Source: Winogradskya consettensis (GTDB lineage: Bacteria > Actinomycetota > Actinomycetes > Mycobacteriales > Micromonosporaceae). Taken from it: a stretch of DNA of 64,000 nucleotides. The position numbers and the translations under genes were made by a program. Of the stretch, positions 23,730-32,466 are shown in pieces (position 1 is the first letter of the stretch; every line of letters starts with the position of its first letter). The DNA is taken from positions 62,001-126,000 of the forward strand of contig NZ_BOQP01000030.1 in the NCBI RefSeq assembly GCF_018332715.1. The letters are read 5' to 3'. The notes beneath the pieces are model-generated. The model ran no database searches and was not told where the DNA came from. It saw only the letters and a list, made by a program, of their open reading frames with translations.

Positions 23730-25106
23730 TCAGCGCCAGCCGCGCGGGTGCGGCTGGCTCCGGGAACCGCTGCCGCGGGCGTCGGCCCCGGCGGCGGAAG
23801 CGAAGATGTCGGCCAGCGCGGGTACGCCGTCGCGGATCAGGCCGACCGTGATCCGGACGTGGTCGGCGCCGAGCGTGGACACCTCGAACGGCGCGCCCGG
23901 GGCGACCGCGATGCCGTGCCCGGCGAGGCTGAGCATCGCCATCTGCTGATCCTCGACCCGCATCCACAGGTTGATGCCGTCGTCCGACGTCGCGGACACG
24001 CCCCGCTCGGCGAGCGCCGTCAGCAGGGCGGCGCGGCGGTCCGCGTAGACCTGGCGCGCCTCGGCCACCTGCACGATCGCGTCCACGGAGGTGAGCAGGT
24101 CGAGCAGGACGGCCTGCAGCAGGCGACTGGACCAGCCGGGCCCGAGCAGCCGCCGGTCGGCGATCGCGGTGACCAGCGGTGCGGGCCCGCCGAGCGCGGC
24201 GAGCCGCAGATCCGGGCCGTGGCTCTTGGAGAAACCGGCGACGTGCACGGTCCGGTGCGGCAGGCGGGTGCCCAGGCTCACCGGGGGCGCGGTGGCGATG
24301 TCCCCCGCATGATCGTCTTCGACGATGGTGACCTGGGGGTACGCGGCCAGCGCGTCGGCCAGTTCCTCGACGCGCCGGGCGCTGAGGCTGACCCCGGTCG
24401 GGTTGTGCGCCCGGGGCTGCAGATACACCGCGACCGGGTCGTACGCCCGCAGCGCACTCGCCAGCGCGTCCGGCCGCATCCCGTGCTCGTCCAGCGCCAC
24501 GCCGACGACGGTGGCGCCGACGGCTTCGAGCAGGTCGAGCACCGGGGGGAACGCCGGGTTCTCGACGAGGACGTGGTCGCCGTACCGGACGATCGCGGAA
24601 GTAATCCGGTCGAGGGCGTCGAGCGCCCCGTCGACGACGGTCAGCCGATCCACCGGGTACGCCCACCGCGCCCGCAGCACCGTCTCCAGGGGCGGCAGCA
24701 CGGCGGCCTCGAGGTAACTCGTCGTGAGGCGCGCGTCCCCGACCCGCTTGAGCGACTCGGTGATACTCGGTAACAGATCGTAGTCGGGCACGCCGGTGGA
24801 GAAGTCCTGGGTGACGCCGGGGAACGTGCCGCCGAGCTGGGCGTACCGGAGGCGTTGCCGGGGCTGGCCGGGTGACGTGACGAACGAGCCGGACCGGCCG
24901 CGGGTCTGGATCGCCCCGGCCCGCGCGAGGCTGCGCCAGGCCTCACTCACCGTGGTCGGGCTGACGCCCAGGGCCGCGGCGACGTCGCGCACGGTGGGCA
25001 GGCGCGCCCCGCTCGGCAGGTCACCCGCCGTGACGAGACGGCTCACCGCCGCGGCGATGCCCCGGGCACTGCGGTCGTCGACCGCCCCCGTGATGAGCCT
25101 GAGCAA
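23730..25106 (-). CDS. MocR-type (GntR/aminotransferase) transcriptional regulator
   Basis: A 458-residue chimeric regulator. An N-terminal GntR winged helix spans about 15-80 (LPSGARLPTVRDVAAALGVSPTTV...AWRSLARAG). The C-terminal two-thirds is an aspartate aminotransferase-like fold with the PLP lysine in GFSKSHGPDLRLAALGG. MocR proteins bind PLP and often an amine or amino acid, and act as activators of catabolic genes. It sits at the divergent junction facing the pyrimidine-degradation operon, upstream of the aminotransferase, so beta-alanine or a related amine is the natural guess for a ligand. The most plausible start is a TTG at 25106, with GAGGAGGGG upstream; this rare start may limit expression. 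Confidence 0.88.
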   Translation of the reverse strand: MLRLITGAVDDRSARGIAAAVSRLVTAGDLPSGARLPTVRDVAAALGVSPTTVSEAWRSLARAGAIQTRGRSGSFVTSPGQPRQRLRYAQLGGTFPGVTQDFSTGVPDYDLLPSITESLKRVGDARLTTSYLEAAVLPPLETVLRARWAYPVDRLTVVDGALDALDRITSAIVRYGDHVLVENPAFPPVLDLLEAVGATVVGVALDEHGMRPDALASALRAYDPVAVYLQPRAHNPTGVSLSARRVEELADALAAYPQVTIVEDDHAGDIATAPPVSLGTRLPHRTVHVAGFSKSHGPDLRLAALGGPAPLVTAIADRRLLGPGWSSRLLQAVLLDLLTSVDAIVQVAEARQVYADRRAALLTALAERGVSATSDDGINLWMRVEDQQMAMLSLAGHGIAVAPGAPFEVSTLGADHVRITVGLIRDGVPALADIFASAAGADARGSGSRSQPHPRGWR

Positions 25107-25340
25107 GCCCCGCCCCCTCCTCGCACTTCCCGGCCGGCCCGCCCCCGGACGGGCCGAAGCAAATTACCGGCGCGAAACATTTGGTAACAAGCGAGCAATT
25201 GTTCGCCTCTGCCTGTGTCATTAGTGTTCCCCTGCATGGGCCCCGGATGTCAAGCAGAGCAGGGGCCATGACAGGTGGTGCCGAGGCGATCACAATCAAC
25301 ACGTGACTCATGCCACCATAAAGAGAGAGGGGCAGCACCG
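25107..25340. promoter_or_regulatory. Divergent promoter/operator region of the pyrimidine-catabolism locus
   Basis: A 234-bp gap between the regulator and ureidopropionase starts. It has a 16-nt near-palindrome GCGAGCAATTGTTCGC (25191-25206), a TTACC...GGTAA pair flanking 25165-25190, and a larger dyad: CCTGTGTCAT with ATGACAGG (25212-25275) enclosing CCCCTGC and GCAGGGG. These are the best operator candidates for the MocR regulator. A GAGAGGGG ribosome-binding site lies just before 25341. Confidence 0.5.
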
Positions 25341-26180
25341 ATGAGCAGTATCGTGCGAGCCGCCCTCGTCCAGACCACCTGGACGGGCGACAAAGAGACG
25401 ATGATCAAGGCTCACGAGGACTACGCCCGCCAGGCCGCCGCCCAGGGCGCCAAGGTGATCTGCTTCCAGGAGCTCTTCTACGGCCCCTACTTCTGCCAGG
25501 TCCAGGACGCCGCGTACTACGAGTACGCCGAGTCGATCCCCGGCCCCACCACCGAGCGCTTCCAGGCCCTCGCCGCCGAGCTGGGCATGGTGATGGTCCT
25601 GCCGATGTACGAGCAGGAGCAGCCCGGCGTCCTCTACAACACCGCCGCCGTGGTCGACGCGGACGGCAGCTACCTCGGCAAGTACCGCAAGCACCACATC
25701 CCGCAGGTCAAGGGCTTCTGGGAGAAGTTCTACTTCCGCCCGGGCAACCTCGGCTACCCGGTCTTCGACACCGCGGTCGGCAAGGTCGGCGTCTACATCT
25801 GCTACGACCGGCACTTCCCCGAGGGCTGGCGCGCGCTCGGCCTCAACGGCGCCCAGATCGTGTTCAACCCGTCCGCCACGAGCCGTGGCCTCTCGTCGTA
25901 CCTGTGGCAGCTGGAACAGCCGGCCAGCGCCGTCGCCAACGAGTACTTCATCGGCGCCATCAACCGCGTCGGCATCGAGCCCCTCGGCGACGACGACTTC
26001 TACGGCCAGTCCTACTTCGTCGACCCCGAGGGCAAGTTCGTCGGCGACGTCGGCGACACCAACAACCCCGAGCTCATCGTCCGCGACCTCGACCTCGACC
26101 TGCTCTCCACGGTCCGCGACCGCTGGCAGTTCTACCGCGACCGCCGCCCCGACAGCTACGACGGGCTGGTCACCCCATGA
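25341..26180 (+). CDS. Nitrilase-superfamily beta-ureidopropionase (N-carbamoyl-beta-alanine amidohydrolase)
   Basis: A 279-residue carbon-nitrogen hydrolase with the full catalytic triad: E44 in FQELFYGPYF, K117 in KYRKHHIPQ and C154 in YICYDRHFPEGWR. The YGPYFCQ and KGFWEKFYF segments are those of the beta-ureidopropionase/N-carbamoylputrescine amidase branch. The gene directly precedes dihydropyrimidinase with an ATGA overlap, which supports N-carbamoyl-beta-alanine as substrate, giving beta-alanine, CO2 and ammonia. The ATG at 25341 is preceded by GAGAGGGG; the frame remains open 66 bp upstream but has no better start. First gene of the plus-strand catabolic operon. Confidence 0.88.
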   Translation: MSSIVRAALVQTTWTGDKETMIKAHEDYARQAAAQGAKVICFQELFYGPYFCQVQDAAYYEYAESIPGPTTERFQALAAELGMVMVLPMYEQEQPGVLYNTAAVVDADGSYLGKYRKHHIPQVKGFWEKFYFRPGNLGYPVFDTAVGKVGVYICYDRHFPEGWRALGLNGAQIVFNPSATSRGLSSYLWQLEQPASAVANEYFIGAINRVGIEPLGDDDFYGQSYFVDPEGKFVGDVGDTNNPELIVRDLDLDLLSTVRDRWQFYRDRRPDSYDGLVTP

Positions 26181-27577
26181 GCTTCCTGATCAAGAACGGG
26201 ACCGTCGTGGGGCCGCAGGGCCCCAACGCCGCCGACGTGCTCGTGGACGGGGAGCGGATCGTCGCGCTCTACGCCCCGGGCACCGCCCCTGACGTGCCTG
26301 ACACCATCGACGCGACCGGCAAATACGTGATCCCGGGCGGCGTGGACGCGCACACCCACATGCAGATGCCGTTCGGCGGTACACAGGCCAGCGACACCTT
26401 CGACACGGGTACGCGGGCCGCGGCGTTCGGCGGCACCACCACGATCATCGACTTCGCGATCCAGCGGACCGGTGAGGTCGTGCAGGACGGGCTGGCGGCC
26501 TGGCACGAGAAGACGGCCGGCAACTGCCACGTCGACTACGGCTTCCACATGATCCTGGGCGGGGTGGACGACGAGTCGCTCAAGGCCATGGACCAGCTCG
26601 TCGCGACCGAGGGCATCTCGAGCTTCAAGCTGTTCATGGCGTACCCCGGCGTCTTCTACAGCGACGACGGCCAGATCCTGCGCGCGATGCAGAAGGCCCG
26701 CGACAACGGCGCCATGATCATGATGCACGCAGAGAACGGGCCCGCGATCGACGTACTCGTCAAGCAGGCCCTGGAACGCGGCGAGACCGACCCGTATTAC
26801 CACGGTGTCACCCGCCCGCAGGAGCTGGAGGCGGAGGCGACGAGCCGGGCGATCTGGCTCGCCGAGGTCGCCGCGGACTGCCCGCTCTACATCGTGCACC
26901 TCTCCGCCTCGAAGGCCCTGGAGCAGGTCGCCGCGGCCCGCGACCGCGGCCGCAACGTCTTCGCCGAGACGTGCCCGCAGTACCTGTACCTCACCCTGGA
27001 GGACCAGCTCGGCGCGCCCGGCTTCGAGGGCGCCAAGTGGGTCTGCTCGACGCCGCTGCGCAGCAAGCACGAGAGCCACCAGGCCGACCTGTGGAAAGGG
27101 CTGAAGACCAACGACCTCGCCGTCGTGTCGACCGACCACTGCCCGTTCTGCATGAAGGACCAGAAGGAGATGGGGATCGGCGACTTCTCGAAGATCCCCA
27201 ACGGCATCGGCAGCGTCGAGCACCGCGTCGACCTGCTCTACCAGGGTGTGGTCGACGGCAAGCTGTCGCTGGGCCGCTGGGTGGAGACGATCGCGACGAC
27301 GCCGGCGCGGATGTTCGGCATGTACCCGAAGAAGGGCGTCATCGCTCCCGGCTCGGACGCCGACATCGTGCTGTACGACCCGGCCGGGCGTACCCGGATC
27401 TCGGTCGACACCCACCACATGAACATGGACTACTCAGCCTGGGAGGGCTGGGAGATCGCGGGCAAGGTCGACACGGTCATCTCCCGAGGCTCGGTCATCG
27501 TGCAGAACGGCGAGTACAAGGGCCACGCCGGGCACGGCAAGTACGTGCCGCGCGGCCTCTCCGAGTACCTGGTCTAG
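26177..27577 (+). CDS. hydA: Dihydropyrimidinase (hydantoinase)
   Basis: A 466-residue amidohydrolase-superfamily enzyme. Metal and carboxylation sites are all visible: GGVDAHTHM (H59, H61), the carboxylated lysine K151 in SSFKLFMAYPG, IMMHAENG (H184), YIVHLSASKALE, and STDHCPFC with the catalytic aspartate. It opens the ring of dihydrouracil, dihydrothymine or hydantoins to the N-carbamoyl amino acid. The start overlaps the ureidopropionase stop by 4 nt, so the two consecutive pathway steps are translationally coupled. Full length and no anomalies. D-hydantoinase activity cannot be separated from dihydropyrimidinase by sequence alone; the operon favours pyrimidine breakdown. Confidence 0.93.
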   Translation: MSFLIKNGTVVGPQGPNAADVLVDGERIVALYAPGTAPDVPDTIDATGKYVIPGGVDAHTHMQMPFGGTQASDTFDTGTRAAAFGGTTTIIDFAIQRTGEVVQDGLAAWHEKTAGNCHVDYGFHMILGGVDDESLKAMDQLVATEGISSFKLFMAYPGVFYSDDGQILRAMQKARDNGAMIMMHAENGPAIDVLVKQALERGETDPYYHGVTRPQELEAEATSRAIWLAEVAADCPLYIVHLSASKALEQVAAARDRGRNVFAETCPQYLYLTLEDQLGAPGFEGAKWVCSTPLRSKHESHQADLWKGLKTNDLAVVSTDHCPFCMKDQKEMGIGDFSKIPNGIGSVEHRVDLLYQGVVDGKLSLGRWVETIATTPARMFGMYPKKGVIAPGSDADIVLYDPAGRTRISVDTHHMNMDYSAWEGWEIAGKVDTVISRGSVIVQNGEYKGHAGHGKYVPRGLSEYLV

Positions 27578-27588
27578 GGGGCGCGGCG

Positions 27589-29073
27589 ATGCGTGAGATC
27601 AAACATTGGATCGACGGTACGGCGACCGCGGGCACCAGCGGCCGTCAGCTTCCCGTCTGGGATCCGGCGACCGGCGAGCAGCAGGCGTACATCGTGGCGG
27701 CGACCGCGGCCGAGACCGACGCTGCCGTCGCCTCGGCGAAGAAGGCCTTCCCCGCCTGGCGGGCGGCGTCGCTGTCCCGCCGCGCCGAGGTGATGTTCCG
27801 CTTCCGCGAGCTCGTCGACGCCAACCGCAAGGAGATCGCGACGCTGGTCAGCGCCGAGCACGGCAAGACCGTGGCCGACGCGGGCGGCGAGCTGGCCCGG
27901 GGCCTGGAGAACATCGAGTTCGCCGCGGGCGCCCCGCACCTGCTCAAGGGCGGCTACAGCGAGCAGGCCTCGACCGGGGTGGACGTCTACTCGATCCGCC
28001 AGCCGCTCGGGGTCGTCGCGGGGATCACGCCGTTCAACTTCCCGGCCATGGTCCCGATGTGGATGTTCTGCAACGCCCTGGTCTGCGGGAACACGTTCGT
28101 CCTCAAGCCCAGCGAGAAGGACCCGTCGGTGGCGCTGCTGCTCGCGGACCTGCTGCGCCAGGCCGGGCTGCCGGACGGCGCGTTCAACGTCGTGCAGGGC
28201 GACCGGCTCGCGGTCGAGACCCTCATCGACAGTCCGGACGTACAGGCCATCTCGTTCGTCGGCTCGACACCGATCGCGCGGACGATCTACCAGCGCGCGA
28301 CGGCGCAGGGCAAACGGGTGCAGGCGCTCGGCGGGGCCAAGAACCACATGGTGGTGCTGCCGGACGCGGACATCGGCTCGGCCGCCGACGCGGCGGTCAG
28401 CGCGGGGTACGGCTCCGCCGGCGAACGCTGCATGGCCGTCTCGGTCGTCGTGGCAGTGGGTGCGAGCGCCGACCCGCTCGTCGACGCGATCAAGGAGCGG
28501 ATCGGCCGGATCGCCGTCGGACCGGCCAGCGACCCGAACGCCGAGATGGGTCCGCTGATCAGCCGGGAGCATCGCGACAAGGTGGCCGGTTATCTCGCCG
28601 ACGCGGGCAGCGCCGAGGTCGTCGTCGACGGCCGCGACGCCCCGATCACCGACGGGCCGGGGTTCTTCCTCGGCGCCTCGCTGGTCGACAAGGTGCCGAC
28701 GGACTCACCGCTCTACACCGACGAGATCTTCGGGCCGGTGCTGTCGGTGGTCCGGGTCGACACCTACGAGCAGGCCCTGGACCTGGTCAACAGCAACGAG
28801 TACGGCAACGGCACCGCCATCTTCACGCGCGACGGCGGCGCGGCGCGGCAGTTCCAGTACGACGTCGTGTGCGGAATGGTCGGCGTCAACGTGCCGGTCC
28901 CCGTACCCGTCGCCTATTACAGCTTCGGCGGCTGGAAGTCGTCGCTCTTCGGCGACCTGCACATGTACGGCCCGGAGGGGCTGCAGTTCTACACCCGCAG
29001 CAAGGTCGTCACCTCGCGCTGGCCGGACCCGGCCACCTCCGAGGTCGACCTCGGCTTCCCGAAGGTGAGGTGA
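27589..29073 (+). CDS. mmsA: CoA-acylating (methyl)malonate-semialdehyde dehydrogenase
   Basis: A 494-residue aldehyde dehydrogenase of the MmsA type. Visible are ITPFNFPAMVPMWM (146-159), ALGGAKNHMVVLPDAD, the catalytic C281 in GSAGERCMAVS, EIFGPVL, and a C-terminal VPVPVAYYSFGGWKSS segment. Family members oxidise malonate or methylmalonate semialdehyde with NAD and CoA to acetyl- or propionyl-CoA, releasing CO2. Here it would finish degradation of uracil (malonate semialdehyde) or thymine (methylmalonate semialdehyde). The gene starts 11 bp after dihydropyrimidinase. The start codon context is GGGGGCGCGGCG before ATG. No truncation. Confidence 0.93.
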   Translation: MREIKHWIDGTATAGTSGRQLPVWDPATGEQQAYIVAATAAETDAAVASAKKAFPAWRAASLSRRAEVMFRFRELVDANRKEIATLVSAEHGKTVADAGGELARGLENIEFAAGAPHLLKGGYSEQASTGVDVYSIRQPLGVVAGITPFNFPAMVPMWMFCNALVCGNTFVLKPSEKDPSVALLLADLLRQAGLPDGAFNVVQGDRLAVETLIDSPDVQAISFVGSTPIARTIYQRATAQGKRVQALGGAKNHMVVLPDADIGSAADAAVSAGYGSAGERCMAVSVVVAVGASADPLVDAIKERIGRIAVGPASDPNAEMGPLISREHRDKVAGYLADAGSAEVVVDGRDAPITDGPGFFLGASLVDKVPTDSPLYTDEIFGPVLSVVRVDTYEQALDLVNSNEYGNGTAIFTRDGGAARQFQYDVVCGMVGVNVPVPVPVAYYSFGGWKSSLFGDLHMYGPEGLQFYTRSKVVTSRWPDPATSEVDLGFPKVR

Positions 29074-29078
29074 AGGCG

Positions 29079-30074
29079 ATGGACATCGGCGTCGTCCTGC
29101 AGTGCGACCCACCCTCGAGCGAGCTCGTCGAGCTCGCGAAGAAGGCGGAGGACCTCGGCTACAGCCACGTGTGGACGTTCGACTCGCACGTGCTGTGGCA
29201 GGAGCCGTTCGTCATCTACTCGAAGATCCTCGCCGAGACGTCCCGCGTCATCGTCGGCCCGATGGTGACGAACCCGGGCACCCGCGACTGGACGGTCATC
29301 GCCTCCCAGTTCGCCACCCTCAACGAGATGTACGGCAACCGCACGATCTGCGGCATCGGCCGGGGCGACTCGGCGCTGCGGGTCCTCGGACTGCAGCCGA
29401 ACACGCTCGCTCAGCTGCGCGAGAGCATCGGCGTGATCCGGGGCCTGGCAAGCGGCGAGACGGTGGAGCTGCGCGGCAAGGAGCTCCAGTTCGCGTGGGC
29501 CCCGGACAGCAGGCTCGACGTCTGGGTCGCCGCCTACGGCCCCAAGGCGCTGGCCCTGACCGGCGAGGTGGGCGACGGCTACATCCTGCAGCTCGCCGAC
29601 CCGGACATCGCCGCGTGGATGATCAAGGCCGTCCGGGACGCCGCCGAGAAGGCCGGCCGCGACCCGCTGGCGATCAAGTTCTGCGTGGCCGCCCCGGCGT
29701 ACGTCGGCGACGACCTCGCGCACCAGCGGGACCAGACCCGGTGGTTCGGTGGCATGGTCGGCAACCACGTCGCGGACATCGTGTCCCGCTACGGTTCCGC
29801 GGGCGCGGTCCCGAAGGCCCTGACCGACTACATCGAGGCCCGGCAAGGCTACGACTACGCGGAACACGGCCGCGCCGGCAACTCGCACACCGCGTTCGTG
29901 CCCGACGAGGTCGTCGACCGGTTCTGCATCCTCGGCCCGGTCGAGGACCACCTCGCCCGGCTCGAGCAGCTCCGCGAGCTAGGCGTCGACCAGTTCGCGC
30001 TCTACCTGCAGCACGACGACAAGGAAGCCACGCTCGAGGCCTACGGCAAGAGCATCATCCCGGCGGTCTCATGA
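29079..30074 (+). CDS. LLM-class, probably F420-dependent oxidoreductase of the pyrimidine locus
   Basis: A 331-residue luciferase-like TIM-barrel protein: ELAKKAEDLGYSHVWTFDSH near the N terminus, IVGPMVTNPGTRDWTVIAS, GNRTICGIGRGDSAL, WVAAYGPKALALTGEVGDGYIL, and a C-terminal GPVEDHLARLEQLRELGVDQF. It resembles the CPS_4043-type F420-dependent oxidoreductases (TIGR03842), often found beside hydantoinase genes. The reaction is not established. Since no dihydropyrimidine dehydrogenase is encoded in the cluster, it could perform a redox step on a pyrimidine or hydantoin; this is inference. It starts 5 bp after mmsA and overlaps the permease gene by 4 nt. Confidence 0.85.
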   Translation: MDIGVVLQCDPPSSELVELAKKAEDLGYSHVWTFDSHVLWQEPFVIYSKILAETSRVIVGPMVTNPGTRDWTVIASQFATLNEMYGNRTICGIGRGDSALRVLGLQPNTLAQLRESIGVIRGLASGETVELRGKELQFAWAPDSRLDVWVAAYGPKALALTGEVGDGYILQLADPDIAAWMIKAVRDAAEKAGRDPLAIKFCVAAPAYVGDDLAHQRDQTRWFGGMVGNHVADIVSRYGSAGAVPKALTDYIEARQGYDYAEHGRAGNSHTAFVPDEVVDRFCILGPVEDHLARLEQLRELGVDQFALYLQHDDKEATLEAYGKSIIPAVS

Positions 30075-30931
30075 GACGAGCCCTGAGCGTCGTCATCGGG
30101 CTTCTTCTCATGGTCGCCCTCTGGGAGGGCTACAAGGCGGTCGGCAACCCGGACGGCACGGTGCTGTTCGGCACCCGCGTCCTGCCGCGCGCCGACGACC
30201 TGTCCATGCCGCACGTGTGGGACATGCTGTCCCGTTTCGGCCGCCCGGAACTCACGGGCGGCCGGCCGGTCTGGCAGGCCGTCCTCAGCGCAACACTGTT
30301 CACACTCGGTATCACTGCTCTCGGTTTCGTCGCCGGCGCGGCGGTCGGGTTAGTCCTCGCGGTCGCCATGCAACGCTTCCGCATCGTCGAGCGCGGCCTG
30401 CTCCCCTACGTCATCCTGTCGCAGACCGTCCCCCTGGTCGCCCTCGCGCCGCTGATCGCCGGATGGAGCGGCAACCTGTCGTTCGGCGCCTACCCGTGGC
30501 AGGACTGGATGACGGTCGCGGTCATCTCCGCGTACCTGAGCTTCTTCCCCGTCGCGGTCGGCATGCTCCGCGGACTGCAGTCCCCGCACGCGAGCGGGGT
30601 CGAGCTGATGCGCAGCTACGCCGCCGGCTGGTGGCGGACCCTGATCAAGCTCCGCTTCCCGGCCTCGCTGCCCTACCTGTTCCCCGCGCTGCGGCTGGCC
30701 GGTGCCGCCGCCGTCGTGGGTGCGGTGGTCGGCGAGATCTCCACGGGCACGCGCGGCGGCATCGGCCGGCTGATCCTCGAGTACTCCCGCGAGGCCACCT
30801 CCGACCCCGCGAAGGTCTACACGGCCATGGTCGGCGCGGCCCTGCTCGGGCTCGTCGTCGCCGGCCTGGTCAGCCTCCTCGAACTGCCGCTGATGCGGCA
30901 CCGGCGCCGAGTAACGGTGGTGACGATGTGA
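30071..30931 (+). CDS. ABC transporter permease (NMT1/thiamine-precursor type)
   Basis: A 286-residue inner-membrane permease. An N-terminal span (about 5-22) is followed by a 50-residue loop and five further hydrophobic segments. The EAA-like coupling loop reads SGVELMRSYAAGWWRTLIKLRFPASLPYLFPALRLA. This topology matches permeases of the SsuC/ThiX type, which import aromatic or N-heterocyclic compounds. It overlaps the oxidoreductase stop and the ATPase start by 4 nt each. With the second permease (31692) it probably forms a heterodimeric channel for a pyrimidine-, dihydropyrimidine- or hydantoin-like solute. Confidence 0.88.
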   Translation: MRRALSVVIGLLLMVALWEGYKAVGNPDGTVLFGTRVLPRADDLSMPHVWDMLSRFGRPELTGGRPVWQAVLSATLFTLGITALGFVAGAAVGLVLAVAMQRFRIVERGLLPYVILSQTVPLVALAPLIAGWSGNLSFGAYPWQDWMTVAVISAYLSFFPVAVGMLRGLQSPHASGVELMRSYAAGWWRTLIKLRFPASLPYLFPALRLAGAAAVVGAVVGEISTGTRGGIGRLILEYSREATSDPAKVYTAMVGAALLGLVVAGLVSLLELPLMRHRRRVTVVTM

Positions 30932-31695
30932 CCGCGGTTTCAATACAGGCTGTCTCACAGGTCTTCAACCCCGGGCACACCGGCGAGGTGACCGCCCTGT
31001 CCGACGTTGACCTCACGGTCGCCCCCGGCGAGTTCGTCTCCCTGATCGGCCCGTCCGGCTGCGGGAAGAGCACCCTGCTCCGGCTGATCGCCGACCTCAT
31101 CACCCCCACGAGCGGCACGGTCGAGGTCAACGGCAAGCCCGCCGGCAAGGCCCGCCTCGACCAGGAGTACGGCATCGCGTTCCAGCAGGCCGGCCTCTTC
31201 GAATGGCGCACGGTCCAGCGCAATGTCGAGCTACCGCTCGAGTTACGCGGCCAGTCCCGGGCCGAACGCCGCTCCCGCACCGCCGAGATGCTCGAACTCG
31301 TCGGCCTCGCCGACTTCGCCAGGCACTACCCCGCCCAGCTCTCCGGCGGCATGCAGCAGCGCGTCGCCATCGCCCGGGCCCTCGCCGTCCACCCGCCGCT
31401 GCTGCTCATGGACGAGCCGTTCGGCGCCCTCGACGAGATGACCCGCGAACGGCTCCAGACCGAACTCCTCGCCATCTGCGCGAAGACCGGCACCAGCACC
31501 ATCTTCGTCACCCACTCCATCTCCGAGGCGGTGTTCCTCTCGAACCGCGTCGTGGTCATGTCACCCCGCCCCGGCCGGATCACCGCCACCGTCGACATCG
31601 ACCTGCCCAGCCCCCGCGACGAGGCCGTACGCCAGTCCCCCGCCTTCTTCGACGCCGTCACCACGGTCCGCAAAGCCCTCCGGGCGGCAGCATGA
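30928..31695 (+). CDS. ABC transporter ATP-binding protein
   Basis: A 255-residue ATPase with Walker A GPSGCGKST (about 40-48), Q-loop FQQAGLFEW, signature LSGGMQQR, Walker B LLLMDEPFGALD and switch histidine in VTHSISEAV. It is a SsuB/TauB-type subunit that powers the importer formed with the two adjacent permeases. The GTG start overlaps the preceding stop (GTGA) and its stop overlaps the next ATG, so all three membrane-complex genes are co-translated. The Arg-rich Pro tail after residue 205 is usual in this family. Confidence 0.92.
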   Translation: MTAVSIQAVSQVFNPGHTGEVTALSDVDLTVAPGEFVSLIGPSGCGKSTLLRLIADLITPTSGTVEVNGKPAGKARLDQEYGIAFQQAGLFEWRTVQRNVELPLELRGQSRAERRSRTAEMLELVGLADFARHYPAQLSGGMQQRVAIARALAVHPPLLLMDEPFGALDEMTRERLQTELLAICAKTGTSTIFVTHSISEAVFLSNRVVVMSPRPGRITATVDIDLPSPRDEAVRQSPAFFDAVTTVRKALRAAA

Positions 31696-32456
31696 AACCC
31701 AGCGCCGGCGGCCTGAGGCGCGTCCTCCCGCCGCTGGTCCTGGGCATCGCCGCCCTGACGGCCTGGGAGCTGACCGTTTCGCTAGGCCGCATCGCCCCGT
31801 TCATCCTCCCGGCCCCCTCCGCGATCGGGCACGAGCTCATCGCACAGCGCGGCAACATCTGGGACGCGGCTCTGGCCAGCGGCCTGAACGCCCTGATCGG
31901 CCTGCTCTGGGGCACCGCCGCCGCCGTCCTGCTGGCCATGGTGGCCAGCCGCTTCCGCTTCCTCGCCGACCTGTCCCTGCCCCTGGCCGCGGTGCTGAAC
32001 GCGCTGCCGATCATCGCGCTCGCCCCGATCCTCAACAACATGTTCGAGTCGACGTCCAGCCTGCCGCGCCGACTGGTAGCCGGGATCATCGTGTTCTTCC
32101 CGGTCTTCATCAACACCCTGCGCGGGCTGCGCGAGGTGAACCCGGTCCACCGCGAGCTGATGACCAGCTACGCCGCCGGCGGCTGGACGTTCACCCGCCT
32201 CGTCCGCCTGCCCGGGGCGCTGCCGTTCGTCTTCACCGGCCTGCGCCAGGCGTCCTCGCTCGCTGTCATCGCCGCCGTCGTCGCCGAGTACTTCGGCGGC
32301 CTGCAGAACGGTCTCGGGTCCCGGATCACCTCCGCGGCCGCGTTCACCGCGTACCCCCGTGCCTGGGCCTTCGTGGCCGGCGCCTGCCTGCTCGGACTCG
32401 TCTTCTACCTAGCAACGCTCCTGCTGGAGCGGATCGCCATGCCCTATCGCATTTAA
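31692..32456 (+). CDS. ABC transporter permease, second subunit
   Basis: A 254-residue permease with six hydrophobic segments. An LPAPSAIGHEL start, typical of SsuC-like permeases, precedes the domain, and the coupling loop is NPVHRELMTSYAAGGWTFTRLVRLPGALPFVFTGLRQA. It is clearly paralogous to the permease at 30071 and pairs with it. The 4-nt overlap with the ATPase gene keeps stoichiometry. The next gene, for the binding protein, follows 10 bp later with its own AAGGAG site. Confidence 0.9.
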   Translation: MKPSAGGLRRVLPPLVLGIAALTAWELTVSLGRIAPFILPAPSAIGHELIAQRGNIWDAALASGLNALIGLLWGTAAAVLLAMVASRFRFLADLSLPLAAVLNALPIIALAPILNNMFESTSSLPRRLVAGIIVFFPVFINTLRGLREVNPVHRELMTSYAAGGWTFTRLVRLPGALPFVFTGLRQASSLAVIAAVVAEYFGGLQNGLGSRITSAAAFTAYPRAWAFVAGACLLGLVFYLATLLLERIAMPYRI

Positions 32457-32466
32457 AGGAGCCCGT

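Noticed and set aside
26156..27418. Long minus-strand frame opposite dihydropyrimidinase
   Set aside because: Antisense shadow caused by GC-rich codon bias; the plus strand has all catalytic motifs.
29102..30931. Long alternative plus-strand frame across the LLM oxidoreductase
   Set aside because: Its first part is Arg-rich shadow; only the section from 30071 is a real permease gene.
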